Both the position numbers and the translations under genes were made by a program. The notes under the pieces were generated by a model. The model had not been told where the DNA came from and did not search any database. It saw only the letters and a list, made by a program, of their open reading frames with translations. A stretch of DNA of 64,000 bases from Pyricularia pennisetigena (taxonomy: Eukaryota; Ascomycota; Sordariomycetes; Magnaporthales; Pyriculariaceae): the NCBI RefSeq assembly GCF_004337985.1, contig NC_043741.1, positions 7,043,126 through 7,107,125 of the forward strand, in the 5' to 3' direction. Shown here one piece after another: positions 23,320-34,611 of the stretch (position 1 is the stretch's first letter; each line of letters begins with the position of its first letter).

Positions 23320-23835
23320 ATGGGTGCCGCTTCAGCAATCTTAATGGTGATTATCACCATCATCTGTAAGCCTCTTGCTACATCCTTCTTGAACTGCTGC
23401 AGTATCTGCTGGAAGGTATATTAGTGCAGCGCACCTTGGCTGCCAAGAATTACTGACCTTGGCTTGCAAATCACAGTCCCACCTCTCGGAGTCTGGATGG
23501 TAGCCGGCTGCGGCGCCGACCTTCTTGTCAACATCTGCCTGACAATCCTAGGGTATGCTTCTCCATCATTTTCTTCGGCCATCTCGCCTAGACTGTGCCC
23601 TCCTCCCACTCTACTTGGGACGGTTTTTTGCTGATTGGATCTCCGCGGTGTGAAAAATCTCGCTAGGTACATCCCCGGTCACCTGCACGCCTTTTATCTC
23701 GAGTACGTCTACTTCGACCGCCGCGAGCAGGCGAGGGAGGGCCGCTTCCAATCCGGTCGCGCGCCGGGCATCTATAGCGAGAATGTACAGTCGGGTGGCG
23801 GTGGTTACGGAACCATTGTCGAGCCTACTCGTTGA
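23320..23835 (+). CDS. PMP3: Plasma membrane proteolipid 3 family (UPF0057)
   Basis: This is a small two-pass membrane protein that modulates plasma-membrane potential and salt tolerance in yeast. Three exons (23320-23365, 23477-23552, 23667-23835) give 96 aa. Exon 1 encodes MGAASAILMVIITII. The next join gives FPPLGVWMVAGCGADLLVNI and exon 3 continues LGYIPGHLHAFYLEYVYFDRR, matching the family core closely. The core ends at about residue 65. The remaining ~30 residues (RREQAREGRFQSG to TIVEPTR) are a Gly-rich cytosolic tail that yeast Pmp3 (55 aa) lacks but that several filamentous fungi have. The leader is A-rich and starts after a stress-promoter-like region with no clear TATA. Confidence 0.95.
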
Positions 23836-26042
23836 AAAGGGGCCTTGCGTCAGGATGAAGTATAGGACATGCCCAGGGCAGTGATGCTACCGGGTTTTCA
23901 CGTTCGTAGGTGTTTTATGGCTGAGATTTTTGGGACAAAGGAAAATCAGAATGGACAAAAGATCATGGTGTCGGTTGGTACAGACTTTGTACCTTTTGGA
24001 CGCTGCTTGATTCGAGACTGCACGCTATGGATATGTTGATCCTGGGCGATGGAGACAAATATTAGTTTGAGCCTTGAAGTTTATACTTTACCCATCGGAA
24101 AATTCGATGTGTCTATTTAGCATGCAGTATCTTGCTTATTTGTCTATTAATGAAAATAATTGTCATTTTGCCAAATACCATGTAAGATCGCCACGGGAGA
24201 GGAGAGGAAAACAACTCTATGCTTAAGTAAAGTCAGATTCCCTATTATTTTGGGGATCATCCAAACGATCCCATTCTCAAAACAGGGACCGCCCTGTTCA
24301 AGGTTGTAATTAATACTTACTACTCCGCATTTGTGTTGACAGATCTCTGGTCTAGGATCCAGGGTTCACGGAGTGAAAGTCGGATTTATATTGATACGTC
24401 TAGATATGTAATACTTTTATCGAGGTTACATATTTGGGTAAATGACAACGGTGAGTTGCCCTCTCACGGAATGTTTAATTTATAAATTTCAAAAGTCTTC
24501 TTATTGGACAGAACTTATTGTTGCTGCAAAGAGGGGGTTCAATTGATATGCATAGTTGACTCTCAAAAAAAAAAAAAAAAAAAATTGTGTGAGGGAGGCA
24601 GCGGAGCAAACTGAAGGCCGCCAAGCACCAATGGATTGGGACATATGCAGGGGCAACGGTGATGCAAGAGCGAACTGCCTAGGAACAACCTAGGTTCGGG
24701 GTATGTAAGTACACGTCAACAAACGCATCCCCGCTCTTGAGGGGGAGGAGTAAAGTGGTAAAAGACCAACAGATTGTCAAAGAAAGAGATTGGGCGGGAT
24801 GAGCGTTGCAGAAAGGAGCTTTCGGCGTGCGCCGTAGCTTTGTCGTGGTGGAGCGGAGCTGCTCTCTCAATGCCACGAAACAAATGAATATTTTCCGGTG
24901 CCAGCCCCGGGCGATGCATGCATGCATGTATCATTTTATCAATCGCCAATGGGCAGGGCCGACTCGGTTCTTTATTCATTTTATTACACATGTGGTTTCT
25001 CTCTACTAATGCTTGCTCGGTAAAAGAATGACGGGAGCGGAGGATGGCAAAATGGAAGGAGCTGGGCCGAAAAAAAGCAAGCGGCCGCCCAAGTCGACCC
25101 TTAGGAGGGCGGCCACGACTTCATGCAGCTCGCATTGCCCCGCGCTAGCCAATGATATGTTAGGGGTGCCACGCGAAGGCGAGCAAGCTATTCCCAGGTT
25201 TTCTGGCAGCGAGACGCCAATGTGCAAAGCTCCCCCATTTCAAACACGATTTGTGGGCAATGTGATCACCGGCTCCCGTCGCTTGTTCGAGTTCGAGAAT
25301 CCATTTGTTCCCATCCGCCGATTTCCTTCACTGTTACCTCCATCTCAAACCTGTTCAATTATTAAACGAGTTTCTCCAATTTCCCTACAGTTACATCCCA
25401 CCCTCCCACCTGTCCCTGTCTACCGTACATCTGTCTATCTGTCTGGTGAATTACAGTACTACCTCTCGCAAAGAGCAAACCTAGGAATCAATATCCACCT
25501 AGGGAGCTTGTTGGTTTCCAGGTTCCCTTCCCCCACATTGATGAATTGAACAACGCAGAGCCCGGGTTGCATCGCATTACATCGCATCGCAGCGCATTTT
25601 CCCACATTTTCTTTGGTCCCTTTATATTTATTTGTTCATTTGTTCCCTCGCATCTCGTCGCCCAGCTCGGAAAGGTAGTAAAAAGAGGGGACTAATGCAC
25701 CAAGAAATGTCTCTCTGGGATAAACAACCCACGGATTAGAGTGAACCATGTCTCTCATCCCCATGCAGGCAGGAGCAGCAGCCGCACTGAGTCTCAGATT
25801 GCTCTCGACAAGGACCAATACTCGATTTCATCCTTCTTACTGGTGAATCCCCTGCTTCGTGCGGACACCGCTTCAAGTCAAGGCCCGAGCGACTTTTCTC
25901 ACCGAACTGGTGTTTGTGTTGTCTCGTGCATAGTGCAACCGCACCCGCAGGCTCGCATATCGCCTCCTCGCTTACGCTGCTAGTCTCCTCTTGTTCTTGG
26001 ATTACTCTCATTTCTTTTCCTCTGGATGTTGCCGTTGCTGTC
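23836..26042. other. Intergenic, PMP3 3' flank and leader of next gene
   Basis: This is 2.2 kb with an AT-rich left half (including A20 at 24565-24584) and a pyrimidine-rich right half leading into the next plus-strand gene. One 178-codon frame at 25013-25549 lies in the leader and has no domain or consistent codon bias. The segment at 25566-25600 has direct repeats of CATCGCA. Confidence 0.45.
24565..24584. repeat. A20 homopolymer
   Basis: This run of 20 A lies in non-coding sequence downstream of PMP3. Confidence 0.9.
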
Positions 26043-27971
26043 ATGCAGAGTATAAATACTTGGCCCCACGCTCGCGGCCCGGACGGATGCTCCCATCAGC
26101 CCACCGGTCCTGCGAGCATGGGAAGCCCCAGCGGCAACGGCTTGGTCAATGGCAACGGCACCACCAACGGTCATGCTCCTCGTGGCCCTTCTTCGTCTTC
26201 GCACGCCCGTCCTTTTGTCTCACCCGGAGGACCCCCATCGGCTTCAGCCTCGGTGCACCACGCCGCTGGCCTCGTCTTCAGCGGTCCGCTTCCCAAACAT
26301 TGTCAGCAACAGCAGCACCCATCCTCCCTAGCATCCTCCACGTTCGGGCCGAAACGTGCCGGGTCTGCTTCGTCTTATCCGTTCTCACTATTCTTCGGGG
26401 CTGCAGCGACGAGATCATCGTCCACCTTGAAAGCAGAGGTCAAGCCCACGCCGCTCGACGGCGGCACCGCCGCGCTCAGGGAACTCAACACCAGCTACCC
26501 CTCTAACGTCTACCGGCACCGGCTCACAAAGTCTACCGGCGCCCAGAGCACCACATACTCGCAGCCTGTCATTGTTCGCACTTATAGTGGCCCTATTCAG
26601 AGGGATTACTACCGCGGGTCGAGGAGTGGGAGTCGACCATACACGACCCGCACGCCACTACCGCCGCCGCCGCCAACCCAGGCCAACGGATCTGCTGTCC
26701 ACACAAGTGTCAACGGTAACGGCCACAGTGACAATACTGGGAACCGGAATGGCGTAGTGGACGGCCTCTGGACTGCCAAACCACATAACATGCCGCGCCA
26801 CCCACCACCACCACCACCTCCTCCTCCCAGTAAGCGCCGCTTCCCTCTTGCCTTACCATGGCAGTGGGGCGGCAGCAAAGATGAGCAGGGTACGGCATCT
26901 CAGGCAGGCGGGAGCAACAGCGAGCCACCCAGATACCCCCCGCCTGAAGCCTTCACCATGAAAGGAATTATACAGTCTCAACGCGCACAGCGACATAACG
27001 AGTTGGACAAGTCGCTAGATCAGATTGCAGAGCTATACGCCCGCAGCAGATATAGCTTGGCTAATCAGTACGAGGTTCATGTGACGCCACACGGTTCCGG
27101 TACCGACTTTGTTAACGGGGCCAGTGCTCCAGGTAGGAGGGGAACAGGTGGCCCGTCTTCCAGTCGTGGCGGCGGCGGCATCAGACGCCCGCACCAGCTC
27201 GTCGGACCGACGCTTCAGGCCAACTGGTCTGGTGATGAAGGGGATGAGTCATCTGCATTTGGGGGTGGCGCAGCATCGTCCTCTTCATCAGCAGCTATCC
27301 CGCCGAGGTCACATAGGAAAAGAAGAGGCGGGGTTGCCGCAGGCAAGAGGAAGAGCGCCGCGTACGGTACGCTGGAGACGATTATGTCTAGCAGCCGTTC
27401 GAACTCGTCCGAAGAAAAGGAGAAGCAGAAGAAGAAATCCGCTAACGAGCTGACTGAGGCTGTGCGAGGCAGGGCAGAACGGTCTGTTGGTCATAGACAT
27501 ACGAAATCGGAACCTATGAAGGTCAGGGGCAGGGATGGCACTGGACCTACGGGAGCAGAACATACACGCTACACGGCCAAGGGCGGGAAAGGGGGCGAAC
27601 AAGATACTGGAGCTTCACAGCGCAAAAGAGCATCGGCATCTTTTGTACACGCCATTATCACGGCTGACTCACCACGCAACTCTGCGTCGGCACTTGTCAG
27701 TGAGCCGGCTCTGCCGCAGACTACCACATATGCGGTCTCGGATGCCATTGCCGCGCGTGATGGTGCAGTCATTACTGGCGAGAACCAAGTGGAGGACTAT
27801 TCGGCAACTGGCGGTTCGGTGGGAACGCATGGTTGGCTGCCATGGCGTGGACCAACCACTTCGGAATCACAAGCTAGTCGTGCCAGAGATGGCTTGCGGG
27901 ACTTACTGAAAGGTGCAGATATTATGAGCAGCCGGGCCATCAAGGCCAAGGGGCCCGGCCGAGACGGCTGA
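26043..27971 (+). CDS. Hypothetical disordered protein, 642 aa
   Basis: This is a single-exon gene. The open frame extends upstream to 25914 without a good ATG, so I use the ATG at 26043 (MQSINTWPHARGPDG). Most of the protein is low-complexity: Ser/Gly/Asn-rich at the start, polyproline at about residues 200-210 and 255-265 (the latter followed by SKRRFPLALPWQWGG), and Ser/Lys-rich later. One stretch at ~300-345 looks ordered and helical (FTMKGIIQSQRAQRHNELDK, then DQIAELYARSRYSLANQYEV). The C-terminus also looks conserved (GWLPWRGPTTSESQASRARD with DGLRDLLKGADIMSSRA). I do not recognise a family; a scaffold or regulatory role is possible. Biased codon use and length argue that it is real. 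Confidence 0.65.
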   Translation: MQSINTWPHARGPDGCSHQPTGPASMGSPSGNGLVNGNGTTNGHAPRGPSSSSHARPFVSPGGPPSASASVHHAAGLVFSGPLPKHCQQQQHPSSLASSTFGPKRAGSASSYPFSLFFGAAATRSSSTLKAEVKPTPLDGGTAALRELNTSYPSNVYRHRLTKSTGAQSTTYSQPVIVRTYSGPIQRDYYRGSRSGSRPYTTRTPLPPPPPTQANGSAVHTSVNGNGHSDNTGNRNGVVDGLWTAKPHNMPRHPPPPPPPPPSKRRFPLALPWQWGGSKDEQGTASQAGGSNSEPPRYPPPEAFTMKGIIQSQRAQRHNELDKSLDQIAELYARSRYSLANQYEVHVTPHGSGTDFVNGASAPGRRGTGGPSSSRGGGGIRRPHQLVGPTLQANWSGDEGDESSAFGGGAASSSSSAAIPPRSHRKRRGGVAAGKRKSAAYGTLETIMSSSRSNSSEEKEKQKKKSANELTEAVRGRAERSVGHRHTKSEPMKVRGRDGTGPTGAEHTRYTAKGGKGGEQDTGASQRKRASASFVHAIITADSPRNSASALVSEPALPQTTTYAVSDAIAARDGAVITGENQVEDYSATGGSVGTHGWLPWRGPTTSESQASRARDGLRDLLKGADIMSSRAIKAKGPGRDG

Positions 27972-28768
27972 AATATCTTGGTGCTGTATATGTGTGACAC
28001 ATTTTCCGATATGAAGGCCAGAGATTTAGCCAGTCATGGGATCGTCATGGAGTCTGAAATTAGAGCCGAGAAAAAGACATCAGAATCAGCCTCACTTTGC
28101 ATCGGAAACGATATTGGCATTGGGCGGAACCAAGCACGCCTATACCTCTCGTTTGTGGAACTGCCCCCTCGGTGGTAAGCTGCGATTCACGTTGCCACGC
28201 CGAGTACCAAGGTCTTCTCGGTCATAGTCGTACCTGAGCTTGGGATTTATCACGGTGTTTGGGTTGGCTTTATTCAGTGGACGCATATTTGGGCCATGTT
28301 CAGGTTCTGTAACAGACCTACAGGATGCGATGGAAAGCGTTGATCAGGCGACGATAATGGCGGGTTGCATACCTGACAAATACGTATACGAGATATGAAA
28401 AGGAAAGGAAAAGCATCATCAGGGGCGAATTCCTTGGGCAGGGTTGGACACAAGTGCTTTTTGTTTATGGCAGCAAGTTGAAATTCATAACACGAGGGTT
28501 AGGGGTTCACTGGGCTTTCTCCCCACCCAACGTGATTTATCATCAATCACTACTATCCACGAACAATTTTGGGAGAATTATACCCCGTTTACAGTCACTA
28601 CTACTATCTGCACATGAAGATACAGGGCGCTGTCGGCTATATCGGAAGCATTACTATATCGGCATTTGAGGAAAGCGCAGTTTGATCAATCAGACTACTT
28701 CTCCAGGTTAGAAATCTGCACAGCCATCCATCACTTTATTGAGTCACAAAACCCGCTTCGCAACGAAA
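27972..28768. other. Intergenic between the hypothetical and the reductase
   Basis: This 800-nt interval separates two plus-strand genes and includes the 3' UTR of the first and promoter of the second. No other coding evidence is visible. Confidence 0.45.
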
Positions 28769-29489
28769 ATGGTATTGGGCCCTTGTTTCTCGCATGAGAT
28801 TTGGTTGAAACCTCTCAACTCACAAATACTAAACAGGTGCACGCCGACGCCTCCAACTTTGGGGCCAATGTGACCAAGGAAGAAGCGTACAAGCAGGTTC
28901 TCGAGCAGGCAGAGGGGCTTTTTGACGGCCAACGCAACTGGGTAAAGCAAGACATATGATGACCAAGAGGAAATGTTACCACCCTTGCCTTGAAACCTGA
29001 GACTAATAGAAGCCATCTACCGAGGGAAAAAAAATCACCGAAAAACAAAAACAGGTCTGCAACCTCTCCAACACGGCCTCTCTCCTCTGGCACGCCTACC
29101 ACTCCCTCCCGGCGCCCAGCTCCGCCGTGAACTGGGCGGGTTTCTACACGCTGGACCACTCGTCGGCGGCGGCCGGCCGGCAGCAGCTGATCCTGGGCCC
29201 GTTCCAGGGCAAGGTGGCCTGCCAGACCATCGCGTTTGGCCGCGGCGTGTGCGGCGCGGCTGCGGCGCAGAGGCGGACGCAGCTCGTGGCCGACGTCGAC
29301 CAGTTCCCGGGCCACATCGCCTGCGACGCCGACAGCAGGAGCGAGGTCGTCGTCCCCGTCCTCGATGCCCAGGGCGAGCTGAGGGCTATTATCGACGTCG
29401 ACTGCGCGCTTACCGAAGGGTTTGACGAGGTGGACAGGGTGTGGCTTGAGAGGTTGGCTGATTTGGTTGGGAAGAGCTGTGATTGGTGA
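28769..29489 (+). CDS. Free methionine-R-sulfoxide reductase (GAF domain)
   Basis: This GAF-fold enzyme reduces free methionine-R-sulfoxide using thioredoxin, protecting the cytosol from oxidative damage. I read three exons: 28769-28771 (only the ATG), 28837-28941 and 29055-29489, giving 180 aa. The joined start, M|VHADASNFGANVTKEEAY, and QRNW|VCNLSNTASLLWHAYHS match fungal homologues. Active-site cysteines are at 92 (KVACQTI), 102 (GRGVCG) and 126 (HIACDADSRSE), the same spacing as C91/C101/C125 of the yeast enzyme. C-terminal strands SEVVVPVLDAQGELRAIIDV close the GAF fold. The ATG-only coding exon is notable, since automatic annotation easily misses it. Exon 3 is markedly GC-rich compared with the flanks. 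Confidence 0.93.
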
Positions 29490-30568
29490 TTTCTTATTGT
29501 TGCGCTAAAGAACACAGCCAAAAGACGAAAGCTCCCGTCTCTGACTAATGCCAGTGACTTCGGTAAATATAGCCTGTAACACTTATCCTCTCTTTCTGTT
29601 TTGTCCAATTTTTTTTTAAACTTTTTTTTCTTTTATACGAAGACAAGCTTAAAGTGTGTTCAACCGCTCGGGCTTCCTTTGTTTCATAGAGAAAATCTGA
29701 GGGGATCAAGGCGTGGATGGAGGGTTTTCGGGTGTTTGCATTTAGATGGCTTATTGAGGAGCAAAACTTTCCATATCGAAAATCAAACGGGCCGGTGATT
29801 TGATTACGACCAAGTAGGACATCCTGAGTCGCCGGATTCACCATGATCATCTTGACAAAAAAATAGCAAGGATTCACATGCCATCGCTGAACTATTTGCA
29901 TCTGATTAATTAGCTTTTCAAGGAAAATCCTATCGCGACACCAAATTCCAGTCGACGTCCAGAAACCCGAAAACTCGTAGGAAATGCCACGACTTGCACT
30001 GTCTCTAAAAATTTATTCACTCCGCCAACCCTACTCTTCACAAATATAGGCCGATGACCAAAATCATCCATAGATCACCTGCAGCACATGACTGGCATAC
30101 ACCCTGATTGATCTGGGAGTCGCAATCATCATGGACAATGTGTCAAGTAGTCTAGTTACCACGCATCATGCCAACAAAGGTCGATAGTCAAATAAAAGAT
30201 TAGAAAATCTGCTATTATGTAATAAGCTCATTTGGGCTCCAAAGAAGCAGCAAAAGAAATCATAAAGCAAGCCATTGCGCCAACGGTCTTTTGGTCATGA
30301 GAAAAGAAAAAAAAAAGTTTATGGAAGGTCTCTTGATCTCTCCCTTTTATCTGGAAAGTTCGAGGAAGGGGCCATGCAAGGATGCTGATCCAATGCCGGC
30401 GACATAAGATTGTAAATTTATACACGCAACTCAAACACCACGGATCCAGGGTCGATTCCGTTCAGCTCTTGAAGCCGCTCGACTCGAGGTCTTGTTTGTC
30501 CCTCTGAACCCCTCCCACCACAGTAACAAAAAAAAACTTGTTCAATGCAACGCTTCATCCAAGAACGC
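29490..30568. other. Convergent 3' flanks, reductase and glucanosyltransferase
   Basis: This is 1.1 kb of AT-rich sequence between two facing stop codons. No supported gene is seen. Confidence 0.5.
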
Positions 30569-32045
30569 TTACAAAAGGTTGCTGAAGACGGTGAAAGCAA
30601 CAATGGAGCCTGCAAGCAGGAACGAGGCCTTGTTGGCCTCGCCTGCGTTGTTGTTACTGCCCTGGTTGCTAGCCGAGGCACCAGTACCGTCGGCGCGGCC
30701 ACCGGATCCGGATCCGTTCTCAGCATCCTCAATATTGGCGGGACCAGAGTTCTGCGAGCCGGGGCCATTCAGACCGGGGCCCTTGCCGGCGCCGTCCTTG
30801 AGGTACTTCTTTGCGTCCTCGGGCATCTTGGGAAGCTTGTCGGTGCCAATAAGCCAGTGGTCGTCCTCCTTGGGGCATTCGCTCTTGCGATCCTCACTGC
30901 GAGCACCAGCCATGTCGGTAGGGGCGGGGTAATCCTTGAAGGCCTTGACGAGGGGCTCGAACTCGGACAGCTCCTCGACCTTGTCGCCGTTGATCTTGAC
31001 AACGCCGTAGTTGTTCTCCTCCTCAGTGTACTCGTAGACCAGACCACCAGACCAGGTGGCGAGGATCTCCTTGTCAGTCATGAGAGCCTTGATCTCACCC
31101 CAGTTGCGCTCGTTCTTGTTGCAGCCGAACTCGGACAGGAAGATGGGGACACCGTAGTCGCTGAAGTTACGGGCCTTGACATCCCAGCCAGCGGTCTTGA
31201 CGTCAGAGGAGCAGAAAGAGTAGTCGTTCTGAAACATGTTAGCCTCGCACCACTGATATCATGTGTCGTGTCTCATCGGGGGGCAGCTTACGAAAGCAAA
31301 GAAGTCGGAGCGGGCGTCGTCAGTGCCGCAGTTGAAGTACTCAGCAGTCTGCTTGCGGTTCTGGGACACGTCGGCGGCCGAGTAGCCGATAGGGACCTGG
31401 CGCAGCTTGCGCTGGGCCATGTAGCTCTTCATGTCACGGGTAGCGGCCTTGACGTAGCGAGCGGCCAGTGTGCTCTCCTTCTCGTCGTGGACGACCTCGT
31501 TGCCCGAGAAGAAGGCCATGGTGTTGTCGTACTGAGCAAACTCCTCGACAGTGGCGAACACGCTTTGCAGGTACTCGGCGTTGTATGAGGGGATAGGCTT
31601 CTCGCGGTTAATCGAGTACTTGGGGTTGTTGACGTCGAGCACCAGGTAGATGCCAGCCTGCGCAAAAGCATCCATGCATTCCTTGTGTTTAAGGGAATTG
31701 TCGGTCGAGTAGACACGGACAGTGTTGACACCAAGCTTCTTGAACTTCTCCAAGTCACGCATGCAGATCTTGGTGTCGGCAAGAGGGTCCTTGTTTCCAG
31801 CAGACGCACCAGGCTGCCATGCAATACCACGGACGAAGAACCTCTTGTCGCCCTGCATGAAGGCTATAAGGGACATGTTAGGTCAGCCGACTATCTTCTC
31901 ACATGGCGCATATACCACAGTACTGGAACTACGCACCATTGCCCTTAACGGTGATGGGAGTAAGAGCACGCTTCTGAAGAGGCTGAGGAGAGGCCTGGAC
32001 AAGGGCCGCAGCCCCCAGGACTGAAGCGAAGACAGCAGACTTCAT
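30569..32045 (-). CDS. GEL1: GPI-anchored 1,3-beta-glucanosyltransferase (GH72, Gel/Gas family)
   Basis: This cell-surface enzyme cleaves and re-joins beta-1,3-glucan chains during wall growth. Three exons (32045-31937, 31863-31292, 31228-30569) give 446 aa. The signal peptide is MKSAVFASVLGAAALVQASP. The GH72 barrel includes FFVRGIAWQPGAS, LGVNTVRVYSTDN, the acid/base Glu159 in FFSGNEVVHDE and the nucleophile Glu260 in PIFLSEFGCN. After the catalytic domain there is a short Ser/Gly/Asn-rich linker with no X8/CBM43 module, which places it in the Gel1-type group. A hydrophobic C-terminus (SFLLAGSIVAFTVFSNLL) after small residues fits a GPI-attachment signal. The leader lies in a GC-poor region with several A runs. 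Codon bias is strong, suggesting high expression. Confidence 0.95.
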
Positions 32046-33822
32046 GTTTGGCAAAGCTGGGATTAGAAGTGTCGGTAAGAGCTGTTTGCTGTCGCGGGGT
32101 GAAAATTGGCACGGGCCCTCGAATTCGGGGGGTTCAGTGTCGGGGTATAAAAGGTTGTAGCTCAAGCGATATGGGAGAGAGAGAGTTAAGAAAACCCCTA
32201 CGGGGAGGATTAAAAGAGTAACTAAACAAAAAAAAAATGGTTCAAAAAAAAAAGTCGACAGAACGAGTGAGTCGACGTGATTTCGGGCAGGTTAAAAGTT
32301 GAAAAAGCGATCGAGAATAAAAAGCGACCGGTGAGATGGAGGAAACAAGGAGAGGATGAAAAAGAATGTCCCGAAGCGAGTGATGGACGCCAGTTTTGAA
32401 TCCAAACCAGCCAAGAACCAAGGCAGGTCGAGGGAAGACTTGGTGGTGGGTTTGTGTCGATATCCATGCCTCCTGCTCTCCTTGGAGTCTTGGCACCTTC
32501 AAGACCGAGATTGGTGGGTCCTACTCCAAGAATCTAAAATGTACCACCAAGACGCTCCAAGAGTCGTGGTGGAGTGCAGCGAAAGGCTCAGAGGTACTTG
32601 GCGTCACAGTATAAACTAGGTCTGCAGGAACCAAACCGTTAGCGGTCGCCTCCCTGCCGACAGCGGTCATCCGTACTGTGCCTTACCTTACTTTGTCATT
32701 AGGCTATCGAGAATAGAAGCAGTGTCGCCAAAGTGAGACAAGATCAGTCAATCACGTCAAAAAGCAGGCGGTTGCGACAGTATTCAAGACAGTGCAACAC
32801 TGTCCCCTCAATGTCAGGATTAATCTCGTGAAAAGGGGCCAACCTTGTCCAATGGTGGCGATCAAATACCACCAGCAAACAAAATTCTATGCGGTTTTGT
32901 TGTTGTCGGGCTTGTCGCCAATGCCCCAATTTCGAATGATATCTGCAATTCTGTGGTTTCCGCCATGGCCAATTGCCATGCAACGTGGGACTATTGTCAC
33001 CCTCTGATGCTTGTGTGCTTGTCCAAAATCCGTTACCAGTCGTGGCACGCAAACAACTTTCCCTCTTCTTCTTTTGCCAATCCCGTCATCGTATCATGCA
33101 GACCAAGACTGGGTCAGCCAAGAATAGCACTGCCACTGAACTGCGCGATAAAACAAGTCAATTACCATAATTAACGAATTGATAAAACGAAATCCATTCC
33201 GATGTTTTTAGCTGGAGCGCCCCCCTCAACCTGCCAACTCTGCCTGTTGCGTCTAGGCGGGCGGAAAGAGGGATTGCCATGGGATTGGCAGTCTTGGCAG
33301 ACACCTTGAGACACCAAGGCACGCCGTCCGTCCGCCAATCCTCTTCTCAACCCCTTTCAACTATCCGACGTGATCGACCAACTAATCGCTCATCTTCCAC
33401 TCTTTTGCTGGAGAACATCCCCAATTTTCATCAATGCGTCCATCTTCTCGTTTCACGAAGGCTCGCCATTCCTGTTGATCAGAATCCCAGTCTTCAGGTC
33501 CGCAAATCGCAAACAGCCAAACAGTTTTCTCAGCCTCTCTGCGCAATTCAGGTTTGAAAAGTTGGCCACGGGGGCTGGAGCTTTTGCCCCAGCTCGTATG
33601 AAGGAACAGCCAGTAAACCTGCATTGCAGGATTACTGTGTTTTCGGCCCCAGAAAAAAAAAACCCCCCTTCCACACAGTAGAGCTTGGTGGAACTTGTCA
33701 TTGCCAAAGAACAAAGAAGTGTCAAAATAAACAAACGCCCACGTCATTTGCCAGGCCTGAATTTCCTTGGGATTTATCTGCAAAGCCTGATATTTTGCTG
33801 CTCATGGAACCACCTTGCTCAG

Positions 33823-33851
33823 AAAAAAAAAAAAAAAAAAAAAAAAAAAAA
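33823..33851. repeat. A29 homopolymer
   Basis: This is a run of 29 A within the GEL1-BZZ1 gap, about 250 nt from a second, longer run in the same orientation. Confidence 0.9.
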
Positions 33852-34094
33852 GCCGCCCCGTTTTGAACAAAACACTCGGCACGGCGTGGCGTTTGCCAAT
33901 GAAGAGCTGTGCCGGGGCGCCCATTTCATCATCGATTGATTTTCCCGCTTCTTCCCGCGCACCATCAGTTCAGACCGCTCTATGAAATTGTTACTTTTTG
34001 TTTCGTTGTCTCTTCTCGGTGTGCCGTACTCCGTACCATACATGTGCTTGCTTTCCAGTGACATGTCTCCAACGTGCGCTTTATAACGGTAAAG

Positions 34095-34096
<2 letters not shown>

Positions 34097-34134
<38 letters not shown>
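34097..34134. repeat. A38 homopolymer
   Basis: At 38 nt this is the longest mononucleotide run in the window. It follows TAAAGAT on the plus strand and lies between GEL1 and BZZ1. True length is uncertain because such tracts are error-prone in sequencing. Confidence 0.9.
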
Positions 34135-34136
<2 letters not shown>

Positions 34137-34611
34137 GACACAGGCAAGACAGGAATAGAAAGACAAGATGCACCTGAGATTGGGAACCCCCGATTGGCCA
34201 ATACATCCAGCCGCACAGTAACACAGAATAAAACACCGTGACTTGGCCGAGGTGCACAGGTAGGCGCTTGAAACAACTGTGTTCATTCCTAGGATAACAT
34301 ACATCATGGTGATACGCACCACTTCAAATAAAAATCGGTGGAGACTCTATCCAAGTATGTCACCACGATAATCTACACCTGACCCGCACCCAAATATCAA
34401 TTACTACGTAGTATGCCAGCACGACGTTACAGTATTTGCAAAGCGGACCGATACCCAGTGAGGCTTAAGATGCGCATAGGGCCAGTAATCTCCAGGGGCT
34501 TGTCTGGCGGGCAAACTAGTCAAGCAAAAAACAAGATTGAAATGAACTCTCCATGCTAAACGCCGATTGAATGCATCAAGGCGACACAAGAAAAAAAAAA
34601 AAAACATCTAC

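Larger units (their letters stand above)
32046..34611. other. 2.6-kb intergenic region with long A tracts
   Basis: This gap lies between the GEL1 start and the BZZ1 stop, both minus-strand genes. It holds the GEL1 promoter, two very long A runs (33823-33851 and 34097-34134) and shorter ones. Frames are short, broken and low-complexity. I see no gene. Confidence 0.5.

Noticed and set aside
25013..25549. A 178-codon frame upstream of the disordered protein
   Set aside because: It sits in a pyrimidine-rich leader, has mixed composition, starts at a TTG-type site and shows no domain.
30545..31588. A 347-codon plus-strand frame over GEL1
   Set aside because: It is antisense to a well-supported GH72 gene with high GC3. 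The Leu/Val/Ala composition is the usual shadow effect and no domain is recognisable.
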